A stretch of DNA of 64,000 nucleotides from Pantoea sp. WMus005 (GTDB lineage Bacteria > Pseudomonadota > Gammaproteobacteria > Enterobacterales > Enterobacteriaceae). The DNA lies in contig NZ_JACBXU010000002.1 of NCBI RefSeq assembly GCF_013415305.1, forward strand, positions 186,001 through 250,000, read 5' to 3'. The position numbers were made by a program, and so were the translations under genes. Shown here piece after piece: positions 29,661 through 39,713 of the stretch (position 1 is its first letter; each line of letters starts with the position of its first letter). A model generated the notes under the pieces. The model had not been told where the DNA came from and made no database searches. It worked only from the letters and a program-made list of their open reading frames with translations.

Positions 29661-31934
29661 ATGAAAACCAAAGTGCCGCATCTGGCTCACTGGGGCGCCT
29701 TTACCGCCGTCACTGAAAACGATCGCCTGATTGGCTGCGAACCTTTCTTCGCCGATGCCGATCCGTCACCCATGATCCACACCCTTCCCGAGCTGGTCTA
29801 CTCCGACAAACGCATTCGCCAGCCGATGGTACGGCGCTCGTGGCTGAAGTCACGCGAGAAGAGCGACCGCACGCTGCGTGGCCGGGAAGATTTTGTCGCC
29901 GTCGACTGGGAAACCGCGCTGGATCTGGTGGCGGAAGAGAATTGCCGCGTTCGCGAGCGCTACGGTGCCTCGGGCATTTTCAACGGCTCCTACGGCTGGT
30001 CATCGGCTGGACGCGTTAACCACGCCCGCACGCTGGTTCGCCGTTTCTACTTTCAGGGCGGCGGTGGCGTCGATCAGCAGGGCAACTACAGCTGGGGCGC
30101 GGCGCAGTTCTTCCTGCCCTATGTAATAGGCACCTATATGCCGCTGACCGGACGCGTCACCGAATGGCCACAGGTGGTGGAGCATGCCGAAATTTTTGTC
30201 GCCTTTGGTGGGCTGGCGCTGAAAAACGCCCAGGTCGCCTCAGGTGGTGCAGGGCAGCACAGCCTGAAACCGGCGCTGATGCAGCTGGCGGCCAAAGGGA
30301 CGCCGGTCATCAACATCAGCCCGATGCGCGATGACTGTCCGGAATTCGTTAATGCAGAGTGGATCCCGATTCGCCCCAATACCGATGTGGCACTGATGCT
30401 GGCGCTGGGCCATGAGATCACCCAGCGCGGCGCGGTTGACGAAGCGTTTCTCGCCAGCCACTGCACCGGCTGGCCGCAGCTGCGTGCCTATCTGCTGGGC
30501 GAAACCGACGGTGTCGCGAAAACCGCCGGCTGGGCCAGCCGTATCACCGGCATCCCGGCGGATCGCATTGTGCAACTGGCGCAGCAGCTGACCGGCAAGC
30601 GCAGCTTTATTACCTGCTCTTATTCCGTGCAGCGCGCCCATCGTGGCGAACAGCCTTACTGGATGATGATTGCGCTGTCGTCGATGCTCGGTCAGCCAGG
30701 CCTGCCGGGCGCGGGTTTCTCCTTTGGTCACGGTTCGATGAACAGCGTCGGCAACCCGCGCCAGGAAGGTCCGGCTCCGATGATGAGCACCGGCCCGAAT
30801 CCTTCGGGGCTGTCGATCCCCGTGGCGCGCATCAGCGATATGCTGCTCAATCCCGGCCAGCCATACCGCTTCCAGGGCGAAACCCTGCACTATCCCGACA
30901 TTCACATGGTCCACTGGGCGGGCGGCAATCCTTTCCACCATCACCAGCAGCTGAACCGTCTGGTGGAGGGCTGGCAACGGCCCGATACCGTCGTGGTGCA
31001 GGATATCGTCTGGACGCCTGCCGCGCAGATGGCCGACATCGTGCTGCCCGCGACGACCACGCTGGAGCGCAATGACATCGGTGGCTCCTCACGTGACCGC
31101 TTTGTGCTGGCGATGCATCAGGCGATTAAGCCGCAGCATCAGGCGCGTAACGACTTCGATATTTTTGCTGACCTGGCAGAGCGTCTGGGCTATCGCGATA
31201 CCTTCACTGAAGGGCGCGACGAGATGCAGTGGATCGCCCATCTTTATCAGCAGTGTGCGACCGCCCATCAGCGCAAAGGCATCGATTTCCCGGAGTTTGA
31301 AGCATTCTGGCAGCGCGGCTTTGTTGAAATTCCTGAAGGCGGCAAGCCCTATCAGTTTATGGACGCATTCCGCGACGATCCGCAGGCCAATCCGATCAAA
31401 ACCGCCAGCGGCAAAATCGAGCTCTTCAGCCAGACCATTGCGGACTATCAGCTTGACGATTTCGCCGGCCATCCGGAGTGGCGTGAACCGCAGGAGTGGC
31501 TCGGTTCGCCGGTCAGTCGCGACTATCCACTGCACATGATCTCCATTCAGCCTTCCGACCGGTTACACAGCCAGCTGGATGCCACCGAAACGGTACAGGG
31601 TAATAAAACTGCCGGGCACGAAACGCTCTACATGCATCCACAGGATGCGGCCGCTCGCGGGCTGGTGGAGGGCGACGAGATTGAGGTGAGCAACACCCGT
31701 GGCGCGATGCTGGCCGGCGTGCGGATCACTGATGGGCTGACGCAGGGCGTAGTGATCATCGCTACCGGCGCATGGTTTGATCCTGGCTTTGGCAAGGCGT
31801 GGCAGCCGCACGATCGCGCGGGCAACCCCAATGTGCTGACGCTCGACATTGGAACGTCGTCGCTGACGCAGGGACCCAATGCCATGAGTTGCCTGGTGGA
31901 AATCAAAAAACATCAGGATTGCACAATAGCGTAA
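29661..31934 (+). CDS. bisC: BisC-type molybdopterin S/N-oxide reductase (cytoplasmic)
   Basis: This 757-residue molybdo-bis-MGD oxidoreductase belongs to the DMSO-reductase group nearest BisC/TorZ. The segment GSYGWSSAGR places the likely Mo-ligand Ser at residue 115. There is no N-terminal CxxC iron-sulfur motif and no Tat leader, so it should be cytoplasmic like E. coli BisC (777 aa), which reduces biotin and methionine sulfoxides. Later landmarks are WAGGNPFHHHQQLNRL and DRLHSQLDATETVQGNKTAG. It stands between galR and the first Omr-like sRNA, where E. coli has no such gene. BisC identity rather than another S/N-oxide reductase is probable. Confidence 0.8.
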   Translation: MKTKVPHLAHWGAFTAVTENDRLIGCEPFFADADPSPMIHTLPELVYSDKRIRQPMVRRSWLKSREKSDRTLRGREDFVAVDWETALDLVAEENCRVRERYGASGIFNGSYGWSSAGRVNHARTLVRRFYFQGGGGVDQQGNYSWGAAQFFLPYVIGTYMPLTGRVTEWPQVVEHAEIFVAFGGLALKNAQVASGGAGQHSLKPALMQLAAKGTPVINISPMRDDCPEFVNAEWIPIRPNTDVALMLALGHEITQRGAVDEAFLASHCTGWPQLRAYLLGETDGVAKTAGWASRITGIPADRIVQLAQQLTGKRSFITCSYSVQRAHRGEQPYWMMIALSSMLGQPGLPGAGFSFGHGSMNSVGNPRQEGPAPMMSTGPNPSGLSIPVARISDMLLNPGQPYRFQGETLHYPDIHMVHWAGGNPFHHHQQLNRLVEGWQRPDTVVVQDIVWTPAAQMADIVLPATTTLERNDIGGSSRDRFVLAMHQAIKPQHQARNDFDIFADLAERLGYRDTFTEGRDEMQWIAHLYQQCATAHQRKGIDFPEFEAFWQRGFVEIPEGGKPYQFMDAFRDDPQANPIKTASGKIELFSQTIADYQLDDFAGHPEWREPQEWLGSPVSRDYPLHMISIQPSDRLHSQLDATETVQGNKTAGHETLYMHPQDAAARGLVEGDEIEVSNTRGAMLAGVRITDGLTQGVVIIATGAWFDPGFGKAWQPHDRAGNPNVLTLDIGTSSLTQGPNAMSCLVEIKKHQDCTIA

Positions 31935-31949
31935 GGATCTCATGGCTGG

Positions 31950-31959
31950 TTACATTTTG
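31950..31959. promoter_or_regulatory. OmpR-like half-site upstream of first Omr sRNA
   Basis: TTACATTTTG resembles the core of OmpR sites and lies about 65 bp upstream of the sRNA 5' end. OmpR activates omrA and omrB in E. coli. No equally clear site precedes the second copy. Confidence 0.35.
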
Positions 31960-32019
31960 CCGGTAACTGTTGCGTTTGAGTGATGGCAGCCGATCAATTC
32001 CCTTTGCTACATTCAGGGT

Positions 32020-32095
32020 CCCAGAGGTATTGATGGGTGAACATCAATAGATTTTCTTGATTACACCAACCTGCGCAGATGCGCAGGTTTTTTTT
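32020..32095 (+). ncRNA. omrB: OmrA/OmrB-family small RNA, galR-side copy (OmrB-like)
   Basis: This Hfq-type sRNA is about 76 nt long. The 5' end CCCAGAGGTATTGATGGGTG carries the conserved Omr seed. The 3' end ATTACACCAACC leads into the terminator stem CCTGCGC-AGAT-GCGCAGG with eight T. The terminal part is nearly identical to E. coli OmrB. A TACATT -10 element (32008-32013) ends 6 bp before the 5' end. Omr RNAs repress outer-membrane receptor and regulator mRNAs under OmpR control. Identification rests on sequence memory and the galR-aas location. Confidence 0.85.
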
Positions 32096-32211
32096 GCCAA
32101 AAATCCGCGCCGATAACGAACTGATACACAGTTTTTCTGTTATACAGCCAGCGCTTTCTTTATAACTGCTGGCACCAGCCCCTTTCTCTTTATTTTGCGC
32201 AGCGGAATGCC

Positions 32212-33951
32212 ATGCCCCGGATTAAAAAACTACTGGGAAAAGACCAGATAAAAGCGCCCTTTAACCCTTTTCGTTTTCGGCTGATCTGCCTGGGTGTCAC
32301 GACCTGTCTGGTGGTGCTGCTGGCGCGCGTAGCGGACCTGCAGTTCCTGAATCAGCCGATGCTGGAGCATGAAGCGGATCAGCGATCACTGCGAACCGTC
32401 ACGCTGCCGACCAGTCGCGGTACCCTGCTGGATCGTAACGGTGAAGCGCTGGCGCTTAGTGTGCCGTCGCGCGATGTCATTGCCGATCCGCAGCGCGTGC
32501 TGGAGGGCAATCCCGATTTCACCAGTGCTAAATGGGCCTATCTTGCGGCGGCGCTTAACACCCGTCCCGAAGAGCTGGCTGCGCAGATCACCGCCAACCC
32601 GAAACGCCGTTTCCTCTATCTGGGGCGTAAAGTCGAGCTGGGCATTGCCAAAGATATTAAAGAGCTGAAGCTGAAAGGCATCAGTGAAGTTTACGACGAC
32701 AGCCGTTTCTATCCGATGAGCGAAGCTTCCGCGCCGCTGCTCGGCATCGTTGGGGCGGATAACGTCGGCCTTAACGGCCTGGAAAAAGGCTTTGATAAGG
32801 TGCTGCAGGGCGAGCCGGGAAAAGAGGTCTATCGCCAGGATGCGGCGGGCAATATCATTGCGATGATCAACTACCAGCCGCCAACGCAGCCGCCCACGGT
32901 GCAGCTCAGCATTGATAAATATGACCAGTACACGCTCTACAGCAAACTGCGCGACGGCGTGCTGATCAACAAGGCGGACTCGGGTGCCGCCGTGCTGGTG
33001 AAAATCGACACGGGCGAGATTCTGGCGATGGCCTCTTACCCGTCGTTCAACCCCAATAACTATGAAGGGGCCACCCCGGCGCAGATGCGTAACTCAGCCA
33101 TCAACGACAGCTACGAGCCGGGATCGACCGTCAAGCCGCTGGTGGTGATGGAGGCGCTGGAGCGCCATCTGGTGCGTCCGGACTCGGTCATCGACACCAC
33201 GCCTTACAGCGTTAATGGCCACCTGATCCGCGACGTTGGTCACTGGCCACGCCTGACGATGACCGGCATTCTGCAAAAATCGAGCGACATCGGCGTGTCG
33301 CACCTCGCGCTGGCGATGCCTGCTGAAGCCCTGGTGAATACCTACCATGCGTTCGGTCTGGGTAAACCCACCGGATTAGGGCTGACCGGCGAAAGCGTCG
33401 GCTACTTCCCGCTGCACCGCGCCCGCTGGGCTGATATCGAGCGGGCCACCTTTTCCTTTGGCTACGGCCTGCGTGTCACGCCGCTGCAGATTGCCCGTGA
33501 ATACGCCACGCTCGGCTCTTATGGCGTTTACCGTCCGCTGTCGATCACCCGCGTCACCCCACCGGTTATGGGGCGGCAGGTGGCCAACCCGGAAACGGTA
33601 AAAGAGGTGGTGCATATGCTGGAGAGTGATGTCCTGCCAGGCGGAACCGGGCTTAAAGCCGCCGTGCCGGGCTATCGTCTGGCCACCAAAACCGGTACGG
33701 CGGAAAAAATGGGCACCAGCGGGAAGTATGATGGCGGCTACGTCAACTACACCGCCGGTATTGCTCCCGCCAGCCATCCTGAAGTGGCGCTGGTGGTGAT
33801 GATCAACCATCCGACGGCAGGCGATCACTTCGGTGGCTCGGTGGCCGCACCGGTGTTCGGCAATATCATGGGACCGGTACTGAAGCACATGAATGTGGCG
33901 CCGGACGCTATCTATACTAAGCCATCGGCCAATCCTTCGGATAAATCTTAG
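32212..33951 (+). CDS. FtsI/PBP3-paralogue class B penicillin-binding protein
   Basis: This 579-residue class B penicillin-binding protein is much closer to FtsI (PBP3) than to MrdA. It has one membrane anchor (about residues 25-45, LICLGVTTCLVVLLARV), a dimerisation domain and a transpeptidase domain. The latter carries S305-T-V-K (active Ser 305) and K493-T-G-T. The SxN motif reads S357-S-D359 instead of SSN. The true ftsI belongs to the dcw cluster, which is not in this window, so this is a second copy. Salmonella has a comparable FtsI paralogue (PBP3SAL) used at acidic pH; equivalence is not shown. It lies between two Omr sRNA genes. Confidence 0.88.
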   Translation: MPRIKKLLGKDQIKAPFNPFRFRLICLGVTTCLVVLLARVADLQFLNQPMLEHEADQRSLRTVTLPTSRGTLLDRNGEALALSVPSRDVIADPQRVLEGNPDFTSAKWAYLAAALNTRPEELAAQITANPKRRFLYLGRKVELGIAKDIKELKLKGISEVYDDSRFYPMSEASAPLLGIVGADNVGLNGLEKGFDKVLQGEPGKEVYRQDAAGNIIAMINYQPPTQPPTVQLSIDKYDQYTLYSKLRDGVLINKADSGAAVLVKIDTGEILAMASYPSFNPNNYEGATPAQMRNSAINDSYEPGSTVKPLVVMEALERHLVRPDSVIDTTPYSVNGHLIRDVGHWPRLTMTGILQKSSDIGVSHLALAMPAEALVNTYHAFGLGKPTGLGLTGESVGYFPLHRARWADIERATFSFGYGLRVTPLQIAREYATLGSYGVYRPLSITRVTPPVMGRQVANPETVKEVVHMLESDVLPGGTGLKAAVPGYRLATKTGTAEKMGTSGKYDGGYVNYTAGIAPASHPEVALVVMINHPTAGDHFGGSVAAPVFGNIMGPVLKHMNVAPDAIYTKPSANPSDKS

Positions 33952-34065
33952 TTAAATCAGAGTGTAAGCGAGGCATGAAAGATATTCACACCTCGTTGCA
34001 CTTCCCCGAATTCGGTTGCGTTTTCCCGCTGTCTCCGCGCGGTCAATCAGTGCGAGGATAACAGT

Positions 34066-34157
34066 CCCAGAGGTATTGATGGGTGTGAAAACAACACCGC
34101 TTCGGCAGTGAGATCCCTGTTATTACACCAACCCACGCAGATGCGTGGGTTTTTTTT
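34066..34157 (+). ncRNA. omrA: OmrA/OmrB-family small RNA, aas-side copy (OmrA-like)
   Basis: This second Omr-type sRNA is about 92 nt long, with the same first 20 nt (CCCAGAGGTATTGATGGG...). It has a different middle region with an ACACCGC-TTCG-GCAGTG-like hairpin, then ATTACACCAACC and a terminator stem CCCACGC-AGAT-GCGTGGG with eight T. Relative to the first copy, both arms of the terminator stem have changed together, which supports a functional RNA. It ends about 120 bp before aas. The A/B naming follows position and is tentative. Confidence 0.85.
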
Positions 34158-34280
34158 GCCTGCTCGCCGGACCTTGCCTTCCCCTGTAAAACCGCGCAAT
34201 GTGCTGCCGATAATTCTGTTGTCGAACCGCGTCAAATCCTGCATCGTGAGGAGCTATTTTCACGATGCTAAGGAGCCGGC

Positions 34281-36431
34281 ATGGTTTTCACATTATTACG
34301 CCTGATATTTCGCCTGTTATGGCGGGTCGAACTGCGAGGCGACGTCGCCGAACTGCATAAGCAGAAGGTTTTGATCACCCCGAACCATATGTCGTTTCTC
34401 GACGGCATGCTGCTGGCGCTATTTCTGCCCATTAAGCCGGTGTTTGCTGTCTACTCGACCATCAGCGAAAGCTGGTTTATGCGTCTGGCAAAACCCTTTA
34501 TCGACTTTGTGCCGCTGGATCCGACCCGCCCTATGGCGCTGAAGCAACTGGTCCGGCTGATCGATACAGGCCGTCCGGTGGTGATTTTCCCGGAAGGACG
34601 AATTACTGTCACCGGCTCGCTGATGAAGATCTACAGCGGGGCGGGTTTTGTCGCGGCGCGTTCAGGCGCGAACGTGGTGCCAATGCGCATTGAAGGGGCA
34701 GAGTTCACGCCGTTTGGTCGTCTGGCGGGCGTGTTTAAACGCCGCCTGTTCCCGCGCATCACACTGACCGTTCTGCCCGCCACCCGCATTCCGATGCCGG
34801 AGGCGAAACGGGCGCGCGATCGGCGCGTGCTGGCCGGTGAGCATCTGCATCATGTGATGATGGAAGCGCGCATGGCGGTACGTCCGCGTGAAACCCTGTT
34901 TGAGGCGTTTCTGGCGGCCAGGACGCGTTATGGCGCGTTTAAGCGCTGCATCGAAGATGTGAATTTCAAACCCGACAGCTACAACGGACTGCTGAAGAAG
35001 TCACTGGGCGTAGGCCGTATTCTGGAGCGCTACAGCCAGCCGCGTGAAGTGGTGGGGCTGCTACTGCCCAACACTACCGTGACGGCGGCGGCGATTTTTG
35101 GTGCCACCCTGCGCGGACGCGTTCCGGCCATGCTCAACTATAGCGCGGGCGTTAACGGCATGCGGGCAGCCCTGACGGCTGCACAGATCAAAACCGTCTT
35201 CACGTCGCGGCAGTTCCTGGACAAAGGCAACCTGTGGCATCTGCCGCAGGGGCTGGATGATGTGCAGTGGATCTACCTGGAAGATCTGAAAGATACCGTA
35301 ACGGGCAAGGACAAGCTGTGGATCCTTGCACATCTGCTGATGCCGCATCGCGCCCAGCTGCCTCAGCAGCCGGAAGACGCTGCAATGGTACTGTTTACCT
35401 CCGGCTCTGAAGGCAACCCTAAAGGCGTGGTGCATTCACATAAAAGCCTGCTGGCGAACGTCGAACAGATCCGCACCATTGCTGACTTCACACCGCGCGA
35501 CCGCTTTATGTCAGCGCTGCCGCTGTTTCATGCGTTTGGTTTAACCGTCGGGCTGTTCACGCCGCTGATGACCGGTGCCCAGGTCTTCCTCTATCCCAGC
35601 CCGCTGCACTATCGCATCGTGCCGGAACTGGTTTATGACCGTAACTGTACTGTGCTGTTTGGCACCTCAACCTTCCTGGGTAACTACGCGCGCTTTGCCG
35701 CGCCCTATGATTTTGCCCGCCTGCGTTATGTGGTTGCGGGTGCGGAGAAACTGCAGGAGAACACCCGTCAGCTCTACATCGAGAAGTATGGCATTCGCAT
35801 TCTGGAAGGCTACGGCGTAACCGAGTGCGCGCCGGTCGTGGCGATTAACGTACCGATGGCGGCGAAGACGCACACCGTAGGACGCATTCTGCCGGGCATG
35901 GATTCACGCCTGATGTCGGTGCCAGGCATCGAGCAGGGCGGACGTCTGCAACTGCGCGGGCCGAACGTGATGAAGGGCTATCTGCGCGTCGAGAACCCAG
36001 GCGTGCTGGAAGCCCCGGTCGCCGACGATGGCGAAGGCAATCTGGAAGCGGGCTGGTATGACACCGGTGATATCGTCAGCTTTGATGAAGGCGGTTTCTG
36101 CCAGATTCAGGGGCGTGCCAAACGCTTTGCGAAGATTGCGGGTGAGATGGTGTCATTAGAGATCGTCGAGCAGATTGCCCTCAAGGCGTCGCCGGACAAA
36201 CAACATGCTGCTTCACTGCGCCCGGATGGTCAGCGTGGTGAGGCACTGGTGCTGTTCACCACTGACGCTGAGCTGGCGCGCGACAGGCTGCAGAAAGCGG
36301 CTCGCGAGCTGGGCGCGCCAGAGCTGGCACTGCCGCGTGATATCCGTGTCATGAAGCAGTTGCCGCAACTGGGCAGCGGTAAACCTGATTACGTCACGCT
36401 GAAAAAAATGGCGGAAGAGGAGCAGGCATGA
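34281..36431 (+). CDS. aas: Bifunctional 2-acylglycerophosphoethanolamine acyltransferase / acyl-ACP synthetase
   Basis: Aas re-acylates lysophosphatidylethanolamine at the inner membrane. The 716-residue protein (E. coli 719) has an N-terminal PlsC-type acyltransferase with the NHMSFLD motif and FPEGR, and a C-terminal AMP-forming synthetase domain with [24 protein letters not shown] and YDTGDIV. It overlaps lplT by 4 bp (ATGA), giving an aas-lplT operon. Confidence 0.97.
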   Translation: MVFTLLRLIFRLLWRVELRGDVAELHKQKVLITPNHMSFLDGMLLALFLPIKPVFAVYSTISESWFMRLAKPFIDFVPLDPTRPMALKQLVRLIDTGRPVVIFPEGRITVTGSLMKIYSGAGFVAARSGANVVPMRIEGAEFTPFGRLAGVFKRRLFPRITLTVLPATRIPMPEAKRARDRRVLAGEHLHHVMMEARMAVRPRETLFEAFLAARTRYGAFKRCIEDVNFKPDSYNGLLKKSLGVGRILERYSQPREVVGLLLPNTTVTAAAIFGATLRGRVPAMLNYSAGVNGMRAALTAAQIKTVFTSRQFLDKGNLWHLPQGLDDVQWIYLEDLKDTVTGKDKLWILAHLLMPHRAQLPQQPEDAAMVLFTSGSEGNPKGVVHSHKSLLANVEQIRTIADFTPRDRFMSALPLFHAFGLTVGLFTPLMTGAQVFLYPSPLHYRIVPELVYDRNCTVLFGTSTFLGNYARFAAPYDFARLRYVVAGAEKLQENTRQLYIEKYGIRILEGYGVTECAPVVAINVPMAAKTHTVGRILPGMDSRLMSVPGIEQGGRLQLRGPNVMKGYLRVENPGVLEAPVADDGEGNLEAGWYDTGDIVSFDEGGFCQIQGRAKRFAKIAGEMVSLEIVEQIALKASPDKQHAASLRPDGQRGEALVLFTTDAELARDRLQKAARELGAPELALPRDIRVMKQLPQLGSGKPDYVTLKKMAEEEQA

Positions 36432-37618
36432 GCCTTGATCGTAATGCGCCGCTGATGTCACGCGGCATGATTGCCGTGATTATCGCCCAGTTCTTTTCGG
36501 CCTTTGGCGATAACGCGCTGCTGTTTGCCACGCTGGCGGTGCTGAAAAGTCAGTTCTATCCCGAGTGGAGCCAGCCGGTGCTGCAGATGCTGTTTGTCGC
36601 GGCCTATATTCTGCTGGCGCCGTTTGTCGGTCAGGTAGCGGACAGCATGGCAAAAGGGCGGGTGATGATGCTTGCCAACAGCCTGAAGCTGCTGGGCGCG
36701 CTGGTGATCTGCTTTGGCTTCAATCCCTTTGTCGGCTATACCCTGGTGGGCGCGGGCGCTGCGGCTTACTCGCCAGCTAAATATGGCATCCTCGGTGAGA
36801 TCACCCACGGCGAGAAGCTGGTGAAAGCCAACGGGCTGATGGAGGCCTCGACCATCGCCGCCATTCTGCTTGGCTCGGTGGCGGGCGGGATGCTGGCTGA
36901 CTGGCATATTCTGGCGGCGCTGGGAATCTGTGCGCTGACTTATGGCATCGCGGTGGTGGCGAACCTGTTTATTCCGAAGCTGCAGGCGGCGCGGCCGGGT
37001 CAGAGCTGGCAGTTCGGCGTGATGACGCGCAGCTTTTTCAGTGCCGCCACGCTGCTGTGGCGTGATGCAGAGACCCGTTTCTCGCTGCTCGGCACCAGTC
37101 TGTTCTGGGGCGCAGGCGTGACGCTGCGTTTCCTGCTGGTGCTCTGGGTGCCGGTGGCGCTGGGTATTAACGACAACACCACGCCAACAACCCTGAATGC
37201 CATGGTGGCGATCGGGATTGTGATCGGGGCTGCGGCTGCCGCGAAGCTGGTGACGCTGGAGACCGTGCGTCGCTGTATGCCGGCTGGTGTGCTGATTGGC
37301 ATCATGGTGGTGGTCTTCGCGCTGCAGCACTCTCTGCTGAATGCTTATTTAGTGCTGATGCTGATTGGTGCGCTGGGCGGTTTCTTTGTGGTGCCGCTGA
37401 ATGCACTGTTGCAGGCGCGGGGCAAAGAGAGCGTTGGTTCAGGCAATGCGATTGCGGTGCAGAATCTGGGTGAGAACAGCGCCATGCTGATCATGCTGGG
37501 GCTCTATACGCTGGCGATTAAGGCGGGTGCACCTGCGGTAGCGACAGGCGTCGGTTTTGGCGTGCTGTTTGCGCTGGCGATTACGGTGCTGTGGCTGTGG
37601 CGACCGGCTAAGCGTTAA
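36428..37618 (+). CDS. lplT: Lysophospholipid transporter LplT
   Basis: LplT flips lysophospholipids across the inner membrane to Aas. The 396-residue protein (E. coli 397) is a major-facilitator type with about 12 hydrophobic segments. It starts [32 protein letters not shown]. Translationally coupled to aas through a 4-bp overlap. Convergent with ridA. Confidence 0.96.
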   Translation: MSLDRNAPLMSRGMIAVIIAQFFSAFGDNALLFATLAVLKSQFYPEWSQPVLQMLFVAAYILLAPFVGQVADSMAKGRVMMLANSLKLLGALVICFGFNPFVGYTLVGAGAAAYSPAKYGILGEITHGEKLVKANGLMEASTIAAILLGSVAGGMLADWHILAALGICALTYGIAVVANLFIPKLQAARPGQSWQFGVMTRSFFSAATLLWRDAETRFSLLGTSLFWGAGVTLRFLLVLWVPVALGINDNTTPTTLNAMVAIGIVIGAAAAAKLVTLETVRRCMPAGVLIGIMVVVFALQHSLLNAYLVLMLIGALGGFFVVPLNALLQARGKESVGSGNAIAVQNLGENSAMLIMLGLYTLAIKAGAPAVATGVGFGVLFALAITVLWLWRPAKR

Positions 37619-37668
37619 CGGATTAGCCGCCTCTCTCCGGCCTGCCAGGAGAGAGGCGGCTTACACGC

Positions 37669-38055
37669 TTAGCGACGGATGGCAATCGCTTCGATTTCGA
37701 TTTTCACATCTTTTGGCAGACGCGCCACTTCGACACAGGAACGCGCCGGGAAGGAAGCTTCATGCTCGGTGAAGAAAGCCTCATACGTCGCGTTGACCGT
37801 GGCGAAATCATTTAAGTCCTTCACAAACACCGTGGTCTTCACGATATCGCCGACCTTCAGACCCGCGGCTTCAACAATCGCCTTTACGTTTTCCAGTGAC
37901 TGACGCGCCTGTGCGGCAACGTCATCGGCCACCTGACCGGTTGCCGGATCGACCGGAATCTGACCCGAGGTGATGATCATGCTGCCCAGATCCACACCCT
38001 GAACATAGGGGCCGATAGCGGCAGGGGCTTTTGCAGTACTGATTTCACGAGACAT
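37669..38055 (-). CDS. ridA: 2-iminobutanoate/2-iminopropanoate deaminase
   Basis: RidA hydrolyses reactive enamine/imine intermediates released by PLP enzymes such as threonine dehydratase. The second of two ATG codons (38055), 5 nt after AAGGAG, gives 128 residues, identical in length to E. coli. The family motif SCVEVARLPKDVKIEIEAIA with the conserved Arg near residue 105 is present. It is downstream of pyrBI, the usual context. Confidence 0.97.
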   Translation of the reverse strand: MSREISTAKAPAAIGPYVQGVDLGSMIITSGQIPVDPATGQVADDVAAQARQSLENVKAIVEAAGLKVGDIVKTTVFVKDLNDFATVNATYEAFFTEHEASFPARSCVEVARLPKDVKIEIEAIAIRR

Positions 38056-38127
38056 CATTGCTCCTTTGATTATGTCGTCAGGCGGCGATGCCGCCGGTGC
38101 TGCCCATTATAGGGGCGGGCAGGGCGA

Positions 38128-38592
38128 TTACCAGTGACCCAGCACCACATGCCGGGCGAACTCTTTCTCACAATATTTGCACTTCAGATGCACATCGTCG
38201 GCGCGCTGCTTCACGGCAAAGCTGGAGAAGACGGGCTCGCTGCGACTGATGCAGTTACTGTTAGGGCAGGTCAGCACGCGCTCAACGTGATCCGGCAGCG
38301 TCGGGGCGATCTTTGCCACGACTTCATAGTCGTCGATGCGGTTAACCGTGGCATGGGGCGCATAGACCGCCAGCTGATTCACCTGATCATCGGTAAGAAA
38401 GGTGTTCTCTATCTTGATGAGATCTTTGCGGCCCATTTCGCCGGATGGCAGATTCAGACCGATGGTAATGCGCTGATCGGTTTCGGTCAGCCGGAACAGA
38501 GAGAGCAATTTAAAGCCGATTTGCGCCGGAATATGGTCGATCACTGTACCGCGTTTGATCGCTTCGACCTGCAATTTGTTGTCTTGCGTCAT
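38128..38592 (-). CDS. pyrI: Aspartate carbamoyltransferase regulatory subunit
   Basis: PyrI binds CTP/ATP and allosterically controls PyrB. The 154-residue protein has an N-terminal nucleotide-binding domain ([18 protein letters not shown]) and a C-terminal zinc domain with CPNSNC and CKYCEKEF supplying four Cys ligands. It is 11 bp downstream of pyrB in the pyrBI operon. Confidence 0.98.
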   Translation of the reverse strand: MTQDNKLQVEAIKRGTVIDHIPAQIGFKLLSLFRLTETDQRITIGLNLPSGEMGRKDLIKIENTFLTDDQVNQLAVYAPHATVNRIDDYEVVAKIAPTLPDHVERVLTCPNSNCISRSEPVFSSFAVKQRADDVHLKCKYCEKEFARHVVLGHW

Positions 38593-38603
38593 GGGGAATC
38601 TCC

Positions 38604-39539
38604 TTACAGGGCGAGTTCGCTGTTTAAAACCAGTGCCAGCAGAGCCTGGCGTGCATAGATGCCATTACCCGCCTGCTGAAAATACCAGGCGTAAGGGGTT
38701 TTATCGACATCAGTGGTAATTTCGTCGATGCGCGGCAACGGGTGCAGCACCTTCATGTTGGCGCGCGCTGTACTGAGATCGGCGGCGCGCAGAATGAACT
38801 GGGCTTTGACGTTGGCGTATTCGGACGGATCGAGCCGCTCTTTCTGCACCCGCGTCATGTAGAGAATATCGAGCTGCGGCATGACCTCTTCAAAGCTGTC
38901 GTGCCGTGACCAGGCGATATTCTTCTCATCCAGCATATCGGTGATATAGGCCGGCATCGCCAGCGCATCGGGTGCGATAAAGAAGAAGCGGTTGCCATCA
39001 AACTTCGCCAGCGCCTGAGTCAGGGAGTGCACCGTGCGGCCATACTTCAGGTCACCGACCATCGCCACATTCAGCTGACCAAGACGGCCCTGCGTCTCCT
39101 GAATGGTGAAGAGATCGAGCAGCGTCTGGGTCGGATGCTGGTTCGCGCCGTCACCGGCATTGAGAATCGGGATACCGCCAGAGAATTCGGTCGCCAGCCG
39201 CGCCGCGCCTTCCTGCGGATGACGCATTACGATCGCATCGACGTAGGTACTGATGACTGAAATGGTGTCGGCCAGGGTTTCGCCTTTCTTGCCCAGCGAG
39301 GTATTACTGCCGTCGGCAAAGCCCACCGCTGACGCGCCAAGGCGATGAATCGCCGTTTCAAACGACAGGCGGGTGCGGGTCGAGGCCTCAAAAAAGCAGC
39401 TGGCGATAACCTTATGCTTCAGCAGTTCCGGCTGCGGATGGGCTTTAAGCGTAGCGGCGGTGTGCAACGCCAGTTCCAGCTCTTCACGACTGAGGTCGTT
39501 GATTGAAATAATGTGCTTGCGATATAGCGGGTTAGGCAT
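38604..39539 (-). CDS. pyrB: Aspartate carbamoyltransferase catalytic subunit
   Basis: PyrB condenses carbamoyl phosphate with aspartate, the first committed pyrimidine step. The 311-residue protein carries the carbamoyl-phosphate loop [12 protein letters not shown], the 80s-loop region with [10 protein letters not shown], and [12 protein letters not shown]. Length matches E. coli. The leader upstream has a strong promoter, a small leader ORF and an attenuator. Confidence 0.98.
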   Translation of the reverse strand: MPNPLYRKHIISINDLSREELELALHTAATLKAHPQPELLKHKVIASCFFEASTRTRLSFETAIHRLGASAVGFADGSNTSLGKKGETLADTISVISTYVDAIVMRHPQEGAARLATEFSGGIPILNAGDGANQHPTQTLLDLFTIQETQGRLGQLNVAMVGDLKYGRTVHSLTQALAKFDGNRFFFIAPDALAMPAYITDMLDEKNIAWSRHDSFEEVMPQLDILYMTRVQKERLDPSEYANVKAQFILRAADLSTARANMKVLHPLPRIDEITTDVDKTPYAWYFQQAGNGIYARQALLALVLNSELAL

Positions 39540-39571
39540 AGATCTCTCCTCTGCGCGGCCGGATTGCGGAC

Positions 39572-39602
39572 AAAAAAAAGCCCCTGCTTAAGGGGCTTTT
39601 TT
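39572..39602 (-). terminator. pyrBI attenuator
   Basis: Read on the minus strand, GCCCCT-TAAGC-AGGGGC is followed by eight T, just ahead of pyrB. The leader-peptide stop codon (TAA) falls in the hairpin loop. A closely trailing ribosome would therefore open the stem when polymerase pauses at low UTP, the mechanism known for E. coli pyrBI. Confidence 0.88.
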
Positions 39603-39689
39603 ATGATCGGGTCGATGACCGAAGGAAACAGCAGCGCCGCCTGCAGTCAGGCGTGATTGAGCGTCAAATTGTCCGCTGTGCTGTCGCAT
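39588..39689 (-). CDS. pyrL: pyrBI leader peptide (PyrL-like)
   Basis: This 33-residue frame starts at an ATG 5 nt after GGAGG (MRQHSGQFDAQ...) and ends DHKKAP with its stop inside the attenuator hairpin. The peptide shows no clear sequence similarity to my memory of E. coli PyrL (44 aa), but position, ribosome-binding site and overlap with the terminator fit the attenuation mechanism. Function depends on translation, not on the peptide sequence. Confidence 0.7.
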   Translation of the reverse strand: MRQHSGQFDAQSRLTAGGAAVSFGHRPDHKKAP

Positions 39690-39713
39690 ATTTCCTCCGG
39701 CAAATTGGGCCGC

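Noticed and set aside
36458..37330. 290-codon minus-strand frame over lplT
   Set aside because: His/Arg-rich antisense translation of a membrane-protein gene, a typical artefact.
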